This document shows, in pieces, positions 1 through 9,136 of a DNA stretch of 64,000 nt (position 1 is its first letter; the number at the start of each line of letters is the position of its first letter). A model generated the notes under the pieces. It was given only the letters and a program-made list of their open reading frames with translations. It made no database searches and was not told the DNA's origin. Position numbers and translations under genes: made by a program. Source of the DNA: Halanaerobium kushneri (GTDB lineage: Bacteria; Bacillota; Halanaerobiia; Halanaerobiales; Halanaerobiaceae); contig NZ_FTNC01000017.1 in assembly GCF_900156285.1 (NCBI RefSeq), positions 1 through 64,000 of the forward strand. Reading direction: 5' to 3'.

Positions 1-129
1 GCAGGTAATATCTGCGGCAGCGGCTGGTACAAACACATCCGCTTTGCCCCAAATAAACTGCTGGAAAAAACAATTAAATATCTTAGAAAAGCACTAACAG
101 ATTTTAGAAAGAAGGTGGTGCTAAATTAA
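1..129 (+). CDS. 3' end of an unidentified gene (partial)
   Basis: Frame 1 is open from the window edge to a TAA at 127-129, giving 42 C-terminal residues. The tail (GWYKHIRFAPNKLLEKTIKY) is basic with an amphipathic last helix. It weakly recalls the C-terminal helix of PLP-dependent aminotransferases, but there is too little sequence to decide, so no function is assigned. A 6-bp hairpin (114-119 with 131-136) spans the stop codon without a T tract, so no clear terminator separates it from the araA leader. It may belong to an upstream unit. Confidence 0.5.
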   Translation, partial: AGNICGSGWYKHIRFAPNKLLEKTIKYLRKALTDFRKKVVLN

Positions 130-281
130 AACCACCAGTACAGTTTAGACTAATTTTTTAAGCTATGAAAACCATAGTTTAGTTAAGTGCGTCTAAAATC
201 TGGAAGCTGGACAATTTATTTAACTGGCTATTTAAATTGAGACTAAATATTTAATTTTAATAGATTGAAATTATTTTTTAA

Positions 282-324
282 CGGCAAAAATCTAAAAAGA
301 ACTATTTTAACTTTTTACTTGCCG
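282..324 (+). promoter_or_regulatory. Inverted repeat in the araA leader
   Basis: CGGCAA at 282-287 pairs with TTGCCG at 319-324, and AAAAAG (294-299) pairs with CTTTTT (311-316) inside it, giving an imperfect hairpin or two-part operator 32 nt before araA. No copy was found elsewhere in the window. The rest of the 130-355 gap is AT-rich with a small stem near 160-180; no clear sigma-A promoter was found. Regulator-binding site or RNA stem cannot be distinguished by eye. Confidence 0.4.
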
Positions 325-355
325 AATTCAAGTTAAAGTAATAAGGAGGAGAAAA

Positions 356-1852
356 ATGAAAAATATCTTTGAAAAACAGGAATTATGGTTTGTAACTGGA
401 AGTCAGCATCTTTATGGAGATAGTGTTTTAAAAGAGGTGGAGGAAAATAGTAAAAAAATAGCGGAGGGACTTTCTGCTGCTAGGGAAATTCCAGTAGAAA
501 TTAAGTTTAAAAGTGTAGTAACCACTGCAGAAGAGATCAGGAAAGTAGTTTTGGAGGCTAATAGCAGTGATCAGTGCATCGGTCTTATTACCTGGATGCA
601 TACTTTTTCACCTGCTAAAATGTGGATTGCAGGTTTAAAAGCAATGCAGAAACCACTGCTGCATTTGCATACTCAATTTAATCGGGATATTCCCTGGGAT
701 GAGATTGATATGAACTTTATGAATACCAACCAGGCTGCACATGGTGGTCGCGAATACGGTTTTATGGTCAGCCGAATAGGTAAGAACCGTAAAGTAGTGG
801 CAGGACACTGGCAGGATGAAGAAGTTCAGCGTAGAATTGGTGTCTGGACCAGAGCAGCTGCTGCCTGGGCAGATGCACAGGGAGCGAAATTTGTGAGATT
901 CGGTGACAATATGCGTAATGTTGCTGTTACTGAAGGTGATAAGGTAGAAGCTCAGATGAAATTTGGTTATGAAGTTCATTATTATGGTATTGGTGACTTA
1001 GTAGAATATATTGATGCTGTTGATGAAGCAGAAATTGCTGAGCTAATAGAAGTATATAAACAGGAGTACAATGTGCAAAAAGGACTGCTGGAAGGTGAAG
1101 GTAAAGAGTCTTTAAAAGAATCAGCAAGAATTGAAATTGGACTACGTAAGTTCCTGGAAGAAGGAAACTTTAAAGGTTTTACTACAAATTTTGAGGATTT
1201 ACACGGTATGAAACAGCTTCCCGGACTTGCAGTGCAGAGATTGATGAGAGATGGATATGGATTTGGTGGTGAAGGAGACTGGAAAACTTCAGCTTTAGTT
1301 AGAGCAATGAAGGTTATGGGATATGGACTAGAGGGTGGAACTTCTTTTATGGAATTCTACACATATCATCTTGACCCTAAGGATACCAAAGTTCTTGGTG
1401 CCCATATGTTAGAAGTCTGTGAAAGTATTGCTGATGGTAAGGCTAACCTGGAAATGCATCCTTTAGGAATAGGTGGAAAAGAAGATCCAGCAAGATTAGT
1501 TTTTGATGTTGCTTCCGGGCCGGCAGTCAATGCCACAATCACTGATATGGGTAATAGGTTTAGAATGATAGTTAATGAAGTTAAGGTTGAAGCTCCTGAA
1601 CATGAAATGCCCGAATTACCTGTGGCCAGAGTTTTCTGGAAGCCAGAGCCAACACTTAGAGAAGCAGTTGAATCATGGATTTATGCAGGAGGGGCTCACC
1701 ATACAGGATTTTCAAAAGCTGTAACAACTGAACATTTAAGAGACTTTGCTGAAATAGCAGATATTGAGCTGCTTACAATTGATGCTGATACAGAAGTAAA
1801 TGAATTTAAAAAAGAATTAAAATGGAATGATATTTACTATAAATTGAAGTAA
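356..1852 (+). CDS. araA: L-arabinose isomerase
   Basis: Converts L-arabinose to L-ribulose in the cytoplasm, the first step of the isomerase pathway. Length (498 aa) is normal for the family. The known catalytic and metal residues are in place: E306 in GGEGDWKT, E333 in SFMEFYTY, H350 in GAHMLEV and H449 in the GGAHHTGF stretch. The start follows a strong AAGGAGG with a 6-nt spacer. araD and a kinase gene lie downstream in the same direction, separated from araA by a 219-nt structured gap. Antisense reading frames over this gene are shadows. Confidence 0.97.
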   Translation: MKNIFEKQELWFVTGSQHLYGDSVLKEVEENSKKIAEGLSAAREIPVEIKFKSVVTTAEEIRKVVLEANSSDQCIGLITWMHTFSPAKMWIAGLKAMQKPLLHLHTQFNRDIPWDEIDMNFMNTNQAAHGGREYGFMVSRIGKNRKVVAGHWQDEEVQRRIGVWTRAAAAWADAQGAKFVRFGDNMRNVAVTEGDKVEAQMKFGYEVHYYGIGDLVEYIDAVDEAEIAELIEVYKQEYNVQKGLLEGEGKESLKESARIEIGLRKFLEEGNFKGFTTNFEDLHGMKQLPGLAVQRLMRDGYGFGGEGDWKTSALVRAMKVMGYGLEGGTSFMEFYTYHLDPKDTKVLGAHMLEVCESIADGKANLEMHPLGIGGKEDPARLVFDVASGPAVNATITDMGNRFRMIVNEVKVEAPEHEMPELPVARVFWKPEPTLREAVESWIYAGGAHHTGFSKAVTTEHLRDFAEIADIELLTIDADTEVNEFKKELKWNDIYYKLK

Positions 1853-1935
1853 ATTTGAAGTTGGTGTAAAAAAGTAAAATTACTAATAAAATAAATATCT
1901 TTATTAAGAGATATTTAAATAAATTTCTCATTAAT

Positions 1936-2019
1936 AATTCTCTCCATATAAACGCTTTTTGATAGTAATAATAAAGTACCCCCTTTTGAACTGTCAAAAG
2001 TTGTTTATATGGAGGAATT
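1936..2019 (+). promoter_or_regulatory. Long hairpin burying a Shine-Dalgarno-like GGAGG, araA-araD gap
   Basis: The 5' arm (1936-1964) and 3' arm (1991-2019) form a long, slightly interrupted stem with CCATATAAAC pairing exactly to GTTTATATGG. The GGAGG at 2011-2015 lies inside the 3' arm and is paired to CTCTCC. No usable start codon follows this GGAGG; araD starts 57 nt later with its own site. The element could be a processing or stability structure between araA and araD, or a switch that exposes an orphan ribosome site. There is no T tract after the stem, so it is not a typical terminator. Confidence 0.5.
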
Positions 2020-2030
2020 TAAATTATTAT

Positions 2031-2058
2031 AAAAGTATTATAGAAATTTGATACTTTT
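2031..2058 (+). promoter_or_regulatory. Small hairpin abutting the araD ribosome binding site
   Basis: AAAAGTAT (2031-2038) and ATACTTTT (2051-2058) are perfect inverted repeats with a 12-nt loop. The stem ends directly against the araD Shine-Dalgarno GGGAGGG (2059-2065), so it could keep the site accessible or protect the 5' end of a processed araD message. Confidence 0.35.
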
Positions 2059-2071
2059 GGGAGGGAAAAAA

Positions 2072-2764
2072 ATGTTAGAAAAACTTAAAGAAAAAGTTTT
2101 AAAAGCCAATCTTGAATTACCAAAAAGAGGATTAGTAACCTATACCTGGGGTAATGTCAGTGGTATAGATAGAGAAAAAGGTCTGTTTATAATTAAACCG
2201 AGTGGAGTAGAATATGATCAGATGACAGCCGCTGATATGGTTGTGGTAGATCTTGATGGGGAAAAAGTAGAAGGTGATTTAAAGCCATCTTCGGATACTG
2301 CAACCCATCTTTATTTATATAAAAACTTTGAAGAAATTGGTGGGATTGTACATACCCATTCTAGCTGGGCTACCAGTTGGGCCCAGGCAGGTAAAGGAAT
2401 TCCTGCTTTTGGTACGACTCATGCTGATTATTTTTATGGAGAAATTCCTTGTACTCGTAAAATGACGGCAGAAGAGATTAACGGAGAATACGAAAGAGAT
2501 ACAGGTAAAGTAATAGTAGAAACATTCAAGAATATAGATCCAACTCAACGTCCGGGAGTTCTGGTCAATAATCATGGTCCGTTTTCGTGGGGAACAGATG
2601 CAGAAAATGCTGTTCATAATGCGGTTGTGATGGAAGAAGTTGCTAAAATGGCTTATCGGGCTGTTAATTTAAATCCAGCTCTTCAGGAGATTGATCAGAC
2701 ATTACTTGATAAGCATTTTTTAAGAAAACATGGTAAAAACGCCTATTATGGACAGGGAAAATGA
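2072..2764 (+). CDS. araD: L-ribulose-5-phosphate 4-epimerase
   Basis: Converts L-ribulose 5-phosphate to D-xylulose 5-phosphate. It is a class II aldolase/epimerase of 230 aa, the usual size. Visible signatures are [11 protein letters not shown] near the N-terminus, the zinc pair H94 and H96 in VHTHSSW, and H168 in [12 protein letters not shown] 2072 is preferred over an upstream in-frame TTG at 2048 because the Shine-Dalgarno GGGAGGG (2059-2065) sits between the two and is correctly spaced only for the ATG. The kinase gene follows after 19 nt, so the two are surely co-transcribed. Confidence 0.95.
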   Translation: MLEKLKEKVLKANLELPKRGLVTYTWGNVSGIDREKGLFIIKPSGVEYDQMTAADMVVVDLDGEKVEGDLKPSSDTATHLYLYKNFEEIGGIVHTHSSWATSWAQAGKGIPAFGTTHADYFYGEIPCTRKMTAEEINGEYERDTGKVIVETFKNIDPTQRPGVLVNNHGPFSWGTDAENAVHNAVVMEEVAKMAYRAVNLNPALQEIDQTLLDKHFLRKHGKNAYYGQGK

Positions 2765-2783
2765 TATTTAGGAGGTTAAATCA

Positions 2784-4385
2784 ATGACTGCAGCTAATCA
2801 GAATGCTATAGAAAATGGAAATACAGTTCTGGGAATTGAGTTTGGTTCAACCAGGATTAAAGCTGTTTTGCTTAATGGAGATGATAATCAGATAATAGCA
2901 TCCGGAAGTCACAGTTGGGAAAATAGTTATGTGGACGGAATTTGGACCTATAGTTTAGATGAAATTTGGCAGGGACTTCAGGCCAGTTATAGGGATATGG
3001 CTAAAAATATAGAATCAGAATATGGATTGAAGCTAAAAAAGATAGCTTCTATTGGTTTTAGTGCTATGATGCATGGTTATATGCCTTTTAATAAAGAGGG
3101 CGAACTTTTAGTTCCTTTTAGAACCTGGCGTAATAATATAACTGAAGAGGCAAGTCGAAAATTAACTGAAAAATTTAATCATCCAATTCCTCAGCGCTGG
3201 AGCATTGCTCATTTATATCATGCAATTTTAAATGAAGAAGCTCATATTTCTGAAATTGATTTTTTAACAACTCTCGAAGGTTTTATTCACTGGAAATTAT
3301 CGGGAGAAAAAGTAATTGGAATTGGAGAAGCATCAGGCATGTTTCCGGTTGATGTTAAAACTAAGAATTATAATCAAAAAATGTTGGAGAAATTTAGTGA
3401 TTTAATTTCCGAGTATAATCTTCCCTGGGAAATTAATGAAATTTTACCTGAACCACTGCTGGCAGGTGAAAATGCAGGAACTTTGACTAAGGAAGGTGCT
3501 AAACTACTTGATCCAACAGGAAATTTAGAAGCTGGAAGTTTAATGTGTCCTCCAGAAGGAGATGCCGAAACCGGTATGGTTGCTACAAATAGTGTTGCTC
3601 CAAGAACTGGTAATGTATCTGCAGGAACTTCAGTTTTTGCAATGGTAGTTTTAGAAGATAAACTTTCTAAGCCTCATCCCGAACTTGATCTGGTAATGAC
3701 TCCTACCGGTAAATTGGTAGCAATGGCTCATTCTAATAATTGTTCATCTAATTTAGATAAGTGGATCAATGTTTTTAAAGAGGCTATTGAGGAGTTAGGA
3801 TTTGAAGTTGATATAAATAATCTTTATGAGACTTTATATAATAAAGCATTAGAAGGAGACAAAGATTGTGGAGGTCTCTTAGCTTATGGTTATTTATCAG
3901 GTGAACATATAACTGGGTTTGAAGAAGGACGTCCATTATTTACAATGGAATCAGACAATAATTTTAATCTGGCTAATTTTATGCGGGTTAATCTTCAGAG
4001 TGCCTTAGGTGCAATGAAGATGGGAATGGATATTCTTTTAAAAGAAGAAAATGTTAAACTTGACAAAATGCTTGGCCATGGTGGCTTATTTAAAACTGAA
4101 GGTGTAGCTCAGAAATTTATGGCAGCAGCAGTTAATGCTCCTGTTTCAGTTATGGAAACTGCTGGAGAAGGTGGAGCCTGGGGAATTGCTCTCCTGGCAT
4201 CCTATCATTTAAATAAAGAAGAGAGCCAGAGTCTGGAAGTATTTTTAAATCAAAATATTTTTAGTAACCAAGATGAGAAAGTAATAGCTCCAGATCCAGA
4301 AGATGTAGAAGGATTTGAAGCCTTTATGCAGCGTTATAAAGATGGTCTGGCCATTGAAAGAGCTGCTGTAGAGAACTTAAAATAA
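2784..4385 (+). CDS. FGGY-family carbohydrate kinase, probable L-ribulokinase
   Basis: The 533-aa protein has the ASKHA kinase fold: an N-terminal phosphate loop [12 protein letters not shown] near residue 18, substrate-domain motifs ([13 protein letters not shown]), the likely catalytic D260 in PEGDAETGM, and a C-terminal ATP-binding [10 protein letters not shown] region. It is not the classical AraB or XylB sequence type but a divergent FGGY group. Position directly after araD and araA makes ribulokinase the best inference, completing the arabinose route. A xylulokinase role, or both, cannot be excluded because no other FGGY kinase lies in the window. Confidence 0.8.
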   Translation: MTAANQNAIENGNTVLGIEFGSTRIKAVLLNGDDNQIIASGSHSWENSYVDGIWTYSLDEIWQGLQASYRDMAKNIESEYGLKLKKIASIGFSAMMHGYMPFNKEGELLVPFRTWRNNITEEASRKLTEKFNHPIPQRWSIAHLYHAILNEEAHISEIDFLTTLEGFIHWKLSGEKVIGIGEASGMFPVDVKTKNYNQKMLEKFSDLISEYNLPWEINEILPEPLLAGENAGTLTKEGAKLLDPTGNLEAGSLMCPPEGDAETGMVATNSVAPRTGNVSAGTSVFAMVVLEDKLSKPHPELDLVMTPTGKLVAMAHSNNCSSNLDKWINVFKEAIEELGFEVDINNLYETLYNKALEGDKDCGGLLAYGYLSGEHITGFEEGRPLFTMESDNNFNLANFMRVNLQSALGAMKMGMDILLKEENVKLDKMLGHGGLFKTEGVAQKFMAAAVNAPVSVMETAGEGGAWGIALLASYHLNKEESQSLEVFLNQNIFSNQDEKVIAPDPEDVEGFEAFMQRYKDGLAIERAAVENLK

Positions 4386-4428
4386 TCTTACAGCTATCAA
4401 TTAAGATTTGACTTAAAAACATTTATTA

Positions 4429-4468
4429 TTAGCCCCAGTTTATATTGGCTGGGGCTAAAACTTTATTT
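4429..4468 (+). terminator. Rho-independent terminator after the araAD-kinase unit
   Basis: TTAGCCCCAG (4429-4438) pairs perfectly with CTGGGGCTAA (4449-4458), a 10-bp stem with a 10-nt loop, followed by AAAACTTTATTT. It separates the kinase gene from the weak promoter of the next gene. Confidence 0.8.
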
Positions 4469-4471
4469 CAG

Positions 4472-4532
4472 GCAGGAAAAATTACATAAATCGTTAATAT
4501 ATAAATTAGAATAATTTAAGTCTTAAAAAAAG
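4472..4532 (+). promoter_or_regulatory. Weak copy of the composite pentose promoter, before the araM-type gene
   Basis: GCAGGAAA at 4472-4479, exactly 15 nt, then TAATATATA at 4495-4503, followed by a degenerate palindrome (4510-4532) whose left half AATAATTTAAG matches the shared operator while the right half is decayed. Spacing matches the six clear copies elsewhere in the window. Called by comparison with those; least certain of the set. Confidence 0.45.
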
Positions 4533-4569
4533 CTTGATTTCAACTTATAAGTGGGAGGTAATAATAAAG

Positions 4570-5910
4570 ATGGATATTAAAGAAGTGTCGGGAAAAAAAT
4601 GTTCCTGTGGTCGAACTCATGAGATCCCAATAAAAGACGTAATAATTGAAGAAAATGCTTTAGCTAGAACTGCCGATTTATTAAAAGAGCTGACTGAAGA
4701 AAATAAAATCTATTTAGTTTTGGATCAGAATACCAAAAAAGCTGCAGGTTCTGAGTTAAAAGAAAGGCTAGTCCAGGCTAATTTTGAAGTTCAGGAAATT
4801 TTACTAAAAGAAAGAGAAGCAGATGATCATTTAGTTCCAGAACCGGTAGCATTATTTAAAATTATATCTGCAATAGAAGAGGATGGATATGTGCTGGCCT
4901 GTGGATCTGGTTCTATAAATGATCTTACTGCCTATGCAGCTCATAAGATGAAGCTTCCGTATTCTATTTTTGCCACTGCTCCTTCAATGGATGGTTATGC
5001 ATCTTCAGTATCTTCAATTACAGTTAATGGAGTTAAACAAACATATAATACCACTCCTCCAGAGTTAATCATAGCTGATTTAAAGATTTTAAAAGATGCT
5101 CCCTGGAAGTTAATTCAATCAGGATTAGGAGACCTTTTAGGTAAAGTTTCATCATTATTGGAATGGAAACTAGGAGTGGCTTTATTTGATGAATATTTCT
5201 GTCAGGAGGCCTTTAATTTAGTCGAAGAGGTTTTAGATGATCTGATCAATAATTCAGATAAAATTATTGCCAGAAAAAAATCTGGAATAGAAATTTTAAC
5301 AAAGGGATTAATTTATTCCGGGATTTCTATGATGATGGTTGGGAGTTCCCGTCCTGCTTCAGGTACAGAACATCATATTTCTCACTTTTTTGATATGTAT
5401 GCTGGCATTTCTAAGGAGCATGTTCCAACCCACGGTATTAAAGTAGGAACTGCATCTTTTATTAGCAGTGATTATTATCTAAGATTATTAGAAAGTGATT
5501 TTTCTCAGTTTGAAATCACTCATAATCGAAAAGCTCGGGAAAAAGAAATTAAAGAAGCTTATTTAGATAAAGCCGATGGTATCTTAGAACTCCTAGATCA
5601 GCGCTGGGAGCATGATCTGATTTCCAAAGAAGATTTATTATCAGCTGAAGAAGAAATAAAAAATAATATTCAGGAATTTAAAGATTATCTCTTAAGTGTA
5701 GAAACCATCTTAGATGATTTTGGGTTTTTTGAAAGGGAAGACGTTAGAAATTTAAACCGAGACTGGCTAAAAAAGGCAGTAAATCACTGTTTTGAAATTC
5801 GCTTTCGTTATACCATTTCCACTCTTTTAAGACAGGTAGGGCTGCTTGACAAATGGGGAGCAGCAGCAATTGAGAAGCTGGAAGTAAAATTAGCCGAAAA
5901 TAATAAATAA
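4570..5910 (+). CDS. sn-Glycerol-1-phosphate dehydrogenase, AraM/EgsA family
   Basis: NAD(P)-dependent reduction of dihydroxyacetone phosphate to glycerol 1-phosphate is the known activity of Bacillus AraM. The 446-aa protein shows the family N-terminus (CSCGRTHEIP), the nucleotide site CGSGSINDLTAY, and likely metal ligands D141 (PSMDGYAS), H268/H269 (TEHHISHF) and H288 (PTHGIKVG). The ATG at 4570 follows GGGAGG correctly; an upstream in-frame TTG at 4534 has no such site. AraM sits within the arabinose operon of B. subtilis, and this gene keeps that association but has its own promoter and terminators on both sides. Confidence 0.85.
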   Translation: MDIKEVSGKKCSCGRTHEIPIKDVIIEENALARTADLLKELTEENKIYLVLDQNTKKAAGSELKERLVQANFEVQEILLKEREADDHLVPEPVALFKIISAIEEDGYVLACGSGSINDLTAYAAHKMKLPYSIFATAPSMDGYASSVSSITVNGVKQTYNTTPPELIIADLKILKDAPWKLIQSGLGDLLGKVSSLLEWKLGVALFDEYFCQEAFNLVEEVLDDLINNSDKIIARKKSGIEILTKGLIYSGISMMMVGSSRPASGTEHHISHFFDMYAGISKEHVPTHGIKVGTASFISSDYYLRLLESDFSQFEITHNRKAREKEIKEAYLDKADGILELLDQRWEHDLISKEDLLSAEEEIKNNIQEFKDYLLSVETILDDFGFFEREDVRNLNRDWLKKAVNHCFEIRFRYTISTLLRQVGLLDKWGAAAIEKLEVKLAENNK

Positions 5911-5928
5911 ATGGATTAACTATTTAAA

Positions 5929-5965
5929 AGTGCTGGAGCTTCATTTTTCCAGCACTATTTTTATT
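5929..5965 (+). terminator. Rho-independent terminator after the araM-type gene
   Basis: AGTGCTGGA (5929-5937) pairs perfectly with TCCAGCACT (5948-5956), loop of 10 nt, then ATTTTTATTT. Confidence 0.85.
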
Positions 5966-5982
5966 TAAATAAAGCTGATCGT

Positions 5983-6075
5983 AAAAAGTTATAAATATTG
6001 TAGTAATAGGTAAAAAAATTGATATACAAACTATCTAAATTATTTTAAAATTAATTTAAGTCAATAAAATTAAAA
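5983..6075 (+). repeat. Leader repeat, copy A (before GH51 abfA)
   Basis: A 93-nt stretch that aligns along its whole length with 7642-7735 (before ABC 1), by eye at roughly 85% identity with one single-base gap. It contains the promoter and operator described separately. The pair looks like a duplicated promoter placed before two adjacent arabinan genes. Confidence 0.7.
6019..6072 (+). promoter_or_regulatory. Promoter and diverged palindromic operator before GH51 abfA
   Basis: TTGATA (6019-6024), 16 nt, TATTTT (6041-6046) is a plausible sigma-A promoter. Nine nt after the start of the -10 is ATTAATTTAAG (6050-6060), a perfect left half of the operator shared with the pentose promoters, followed by T and a poor right half (6062-6072). 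The promoter boxes differ from the GCAGGAAT type, so the operator is shared but the promoter is not. Confidence 0.5.
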
Positions 6076-6085
6076 GGGGGTATAT

Positions 6086-7600
6086 ATGAGTAAAGATAAA
6101 TTAGGTGTTGAAATTAATGTTGAGCCGAAAAGGGTATCTGGAAAAAGAGACAAAAAGATATATGGACATTTTATAGAACATTTTCACAGGCAGATTTATA
6201 ACGGAATTTATGATCCTGAATCACCTCTTTCTGATGAGGATGGATTTCGAACTGACATTATCGAAGCAGTAAAGAAAATAGACATCCCCATTTTAAGGTG
6301 GCCTGGTGGCTGTTTTGTTTCTTCTTACCACTGGAAAGATGCAGTTGGAAAGGAAAGAAAACCTTTATTTGATAAAGCCTGGCGGGTTGAAGATCCCAAT
6401 ACTTTTGGAACAGATGAATATATTAAAATGTGTGAAAAAATAGGCTGTGAACCTTATATCTGCACAAATGCTGGAACTGGAACAGCAGAAGAAATGAGTG
6501 ACTGGGTAGAATACTGTAATCTAGAAAATGAAGGTCAGTATGCAAAATGGCGCATAGAAAATGGAAATCCAGAGCCCTTTAAGGTTAAATACTGGAGTAT
6601 TGGCAATGAAAATTATGGTCACTGGGAAATTGGGGCAAAATCAGCTGACGAGTGGGGAAAACTTGTTAGAGAAGCTGCCAAAATGATTAAACATGTTGAT
6701 CCTGAGACTGAGCTTTCTGCTGCAGCGCTTTCTGATCTGGAATGGAATGTTAACCTTTTAAAAAATTGTGGTGAATTTCTGGACTGGATTTCTATTCATG
6801 AATACTGGGACATGGTGCCGGAAGAGAATGATCTGGCTACTTATGAACAGTGTATGGCTTTTACTAAAGATGTTGGGCATGCAGTTGATGAAGTTAGAGG
6901 ACTGCTAAAAGCAATGAAATTGGATAAAAAGATTAAAATTGCCTTTGATGAATGGAACCTCAGAAGCTGGCATCATCCTAATGTTCACACAATAGAACAG
7001 GGTGTTGATAAAAAAGATTATCTGGACCCAAGAGATAAAAATGATGATAACAGTCAGTACACGATGGCAGATGCGGTTTTTACAGCCTGCTTTTTAAATG
7101 CAATGAATAGAAATTGTGACATTGTTGGTATGGCTAATTTTGCACCAGTTTTAAATACAAGAGGCTGTATCTACAGTTATGATCAAGGAATAGTTTTAAG
7201 AACTACCTATCATGTATTTGATTTATATGTTAATTATCTTGGAGATACAATTATTGACCTCTGGACTGATCAGCTCCCTCAGATGACAATAAATGATAAA
7301 CAAGGTAATGAAGTTGAAGTAGAAAGTTTAGATTTACTTGCTACCAAATGGTCTGATAAAGAGGGAATTGCTATAGCAGCTGTAAATAAAGCCCCTCAGG
7401 AAGGTCAGCTGTTAGATCTATCTATTGCTGCTGACTATAAGGAAGCTAAATTATTTTATATTAGTGGTGAAAATAAAGATTCTTATAATGATGTTGATAA
7501 AAATGAGGTCAAAATAATTGAGGAAGATTTGGGAGAATTTGCTGGTAATTTAAAGTTAGAATTAAAACCTCATTCTGTTAATATTATTCAACTTAAATAG
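6086..7600 (+). CDS. abfA: GH51 alpha-L-arabinofuranosidase (cytoplasmic)
   Basis: Removes terminal arabinofuranose from arabino-oligosaccharides. The 504-aa length is typical. The acid/base is E175 in SIGNENYG and the nucleophile E289 in FDEWNLRSW; RWPGGCF near residue 72 is a family hallmark. There is no signal peptide, so it works inside the cell on imported oligosaccharides. Start ATG 6086 follows AAGGGGG. It has its own promoter (copy A leader) and precedes ABC importer 1. It belongs to the AbfA group of Bacillus and is clearly distinct from the second GH51 at 20473. Confidence 0.95.
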   Translation: MSKDKLGVEINVEPKRVSGKRDKKIYGHFIEHFHRQIYNGIYDPESPLSDEDGFRTDIIEAVKKIDIPILRWPGGCFVSSYHWKDAVGKERKPLFDKAWRVEDPNTFGTDEYIKMCEKIGCEPYICTNAGTGTAEEMSDWVEYCNLENEGQYAKWRIENGNPEPFKVKYWSIGNENYGHWEIGAKSADEWGKLVREAAKMIKHVDPETELSAAALSDLEWNVNLLKNCGEFLDWISIHEYWDMVPEENDLATYEQCMAFTKDVGHAVDEVRGLLKAMKLDKKIKIAFDEWNLRSWHHPNVHTIEQGVDKKDYLDPRDKNDDNSQYTMADAVFTACFLNAMNRNCDIVGMANFAPVLNTRGCIYSYDQGIVLRTTYHVFDLYVNYLGDTIIDLWTDQLPQMTINDKQGNEVEVESLDLLATKWSDKEGIAIAAVNKAPQEGQLLDLSIAADYKEAKLFYISGENKDSYNDVDKNEVKIIEEDLGEFAGNLKLELKPHSVNIIQLK

Positions 7601-7641
7601 CTTAAATAACAAAATAATTGAATTGATTAATTTAAAATTCT

Positions 7642-7735
7642 AAAAAGTTAAAAATATTGTAGTATAAAGTAAAAAAATTGTAGTGACTATTTATCTAAAT
7701 TATCTTAAAATTAACTTAAGTTAATAAAATTAAAA
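7642..7735 (+). repeat. Leader repeat, copy B (before ABC 1 binding protein)
   Basis: Counterpart of 5983-6075. Conserved blocks include AAATATTGTAGTA, GTAAAAAAATTG, ATCTAAATTAT and AATAAAATTAAAA in the same order and spacing. Confidence 0.7.
7678..7732 (+). promoter_or_regulatory. Promoter and diverged palindromic operator before ABC 1
   Basis: TTGTAG (7678-7683), 17 nt, TATCTT (7701-7706), then the operator half ATTAACTTAAG (7710-7720) with one mismatch to the shared left half and a weak right half (7722-7732). The -10 to operator distance (9 nt) is identical to that before abfA. Confidence 0.5.
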
Positions 7736-7753
7736 ATAGGAGGAATAATTATT

Positions 7754-9028
7754 ATGAAAAAATCTTTGCTTATCTTTTTAGTTTCAACAATGCTGCTTAT
7801 GTTTACTTTTTCTGCTGCGGCTGAGACTACAACTCTTACTTACTGGACTTTTCAGGAATTACATCAGCAGTTTTTTGAAAAACAGGTTGAACTCTGGAAT
7901 GAGAATAATCCCGATAATCAAATTAATTTAGAGTCAACAGTTTATCCTTATGATCAAATGCATAATAAGTTATTGATTGCTCTGCAGTCGGGTGTTGGTG
8001 CTCCAGATATTGCAGATATTGAAATCAGTAAATTTGCTAATTATTTAAAGGGAAGTAATCCACAATTAGTGCCTGTTAATGATGTAGTTGATCCACTTAT
8101 GGATAAGATGATTACAGCAAGGTTTGAGAACTATGCCAAAGATGGCAAATATTATGGAATTCCCTTCCATGTTGGAGCCACTGTAATGTATTATAATATG
8201 GAAATGATGGATGCTGCCGGTGTAGATATTGATAATATTGTTACCTGGGATGATTATGTTGAAGCAGGTAAAAAAGTAAAATCAGCTCTTGACAAACCAA
8301 TGACTACAGTTGAGGTTACAGAACACTGGACACTGTATCCAATGATCAGTCAGATTGGTTCTGATATTTTTGCAGAAGATGGCAGTGTTATTTTAGATAA
8401 TGACAAAAACGAAAGAGTTTTAACATTTATTAATGACATGGTACACAAGTCCGAAATAGCTGTACCAGCTCCTGGTGGATTCCACCACTCAGAAGAGTAC
8501 TGGGCTTTCATGAATGATGAAGGGGCAGCTTCCTTAATGATGCCACTTTGGTATATGGGAAGATTTGTTCAGTATATGCCTGACCTAAAAGGTAAAATGG
8601 CTATTAGACCTCTACCAGTCTGGGATAAAGGTGGAAACAGATCTGCTGGTATGGGTGGTACAGGTACTGTAGTTACAGTTCAGAGTGATAAAAAAGAACT
8701 GGCTAAAAACTTCCTGGTTGAAGCAAAGTTATCAGTACAGGCATCACACAAATTATGGACTGATCTTGGTTTTGATCCTGTAAGATGGGAAGTCTGGGAT
8801 GACCCAGTTATGTCAGAGCCTAATCAGTATACAGAATACTTCCAGAATGAAGATATTTTTGGAATGCTTTTAGATATTAAAGACGAAATTAATCCTACTA
8901 TGATTACAGAAAAATACCCACAGGCAATTGATCTGCTGAAAAAGAATGTATCTTTCAAAGTCATTAAAGAGCAGAGTCAAACACCTGCCGAAGCTTTAAA
9001 AGATGCTGCAGATGAGTTAAGACAGTAG
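7754..9028 (+). CDS. ABC 1 sugar-binding protein, AraN-like
   Basis: A 424-aa extracellular solute-binding protein of family 1, probably for arabinose oligomers given the flanking GH51 and GH43. The N-terminus is a signal peptide with a 17-residue hydrophobic core ending FSAAAE; there is no cysteine at the cleavage region, so it is not a lipoprotein. The mature part starts with TTLTYWTFQEL, and the C-terminal region contains KLWTDLGFDPVRW, shared with the ABC 2 protein at 17314, to which it is clearly paralogous. Start ATG follows AGGAGG. A long hairpin separates it from the permeases. Confidence 0.88.
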   Translation: MKKSLLIFLVSTMLLMFTFSAAAETTTLTYWTFQELHQQFFEKQVELWNENNPDNQINLESTVYPYDQMHNKLLIALQSGVGAPDIADIEISKFANYLKGSNPQLVPVNDVVDPLMDKMITARFENYAKDGKYYGIPFHVGATVMYYNMEMMDAAGVDIDNIVTWDDYVEAGKKVKSALDKPMTTVEVTEHWTLYPMISQIGSDIFAEDGSVILDNDKNERVLTFINDMVHKSEIAVPAPGGFHHSEEYWAFMNDEGAASLMMPLWYMGRFVQYMPDLKGKMAIRPLPVWDKGGNRSAGMGGTGTVVTVQSDKKELAKNFLVEAKLSVQASHKLWTDLGFDPVRWEVWDDPVMSEPNQYTEYFQNEDIFGMLLDIKDEINPTMITEKYPQAIDLLKKNVSFKVIKEQSQTPAEALKDAADELRQ

Positions 9029-9055
9029 TTAATTAATTAAAATAAATTATTAAAT

Positions 9056-9120
9056 AGACTAAAAGGTTCGGCTCTAATCTTAAGAAAATTGAATGATTAA
9101 GTTGGATCTTTTAGTCTTTT
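9056..9120 (+). terminator. Intercistronic hairpin after ABC 1 binding protein
   Basis: AGACTAAAAG (9056-9065) and CTTTTAGTCT (9108-9117) pair perfectly over 10 bp with a large loop holding a further CTTAA/TTAAG pair, then TTTTATT. The permease gene follows 17 nt later, so this is probably a partial terminator or 3'-end protector of the binding-protein message. Confidence 0.65.
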
Positions 9121-9136
9121 ATTAAGGAGAATTTCT

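Noticed and set aside
635-1127. Antisense reading frames over araA, and similar ones over most large genes (for example 20842-21126, 32319-32672, 56524-56803)
   Set aside because: They lie within clear genes, show no domain signatures or ribosome sites, and arise from the codon bias of the true frame.
2011-2030. GGAGG at 2011 as the start of a small gene before araD
   Set aside because: No ATG, GTG or TTG follows at 5-12 nt; the frame closes at once.
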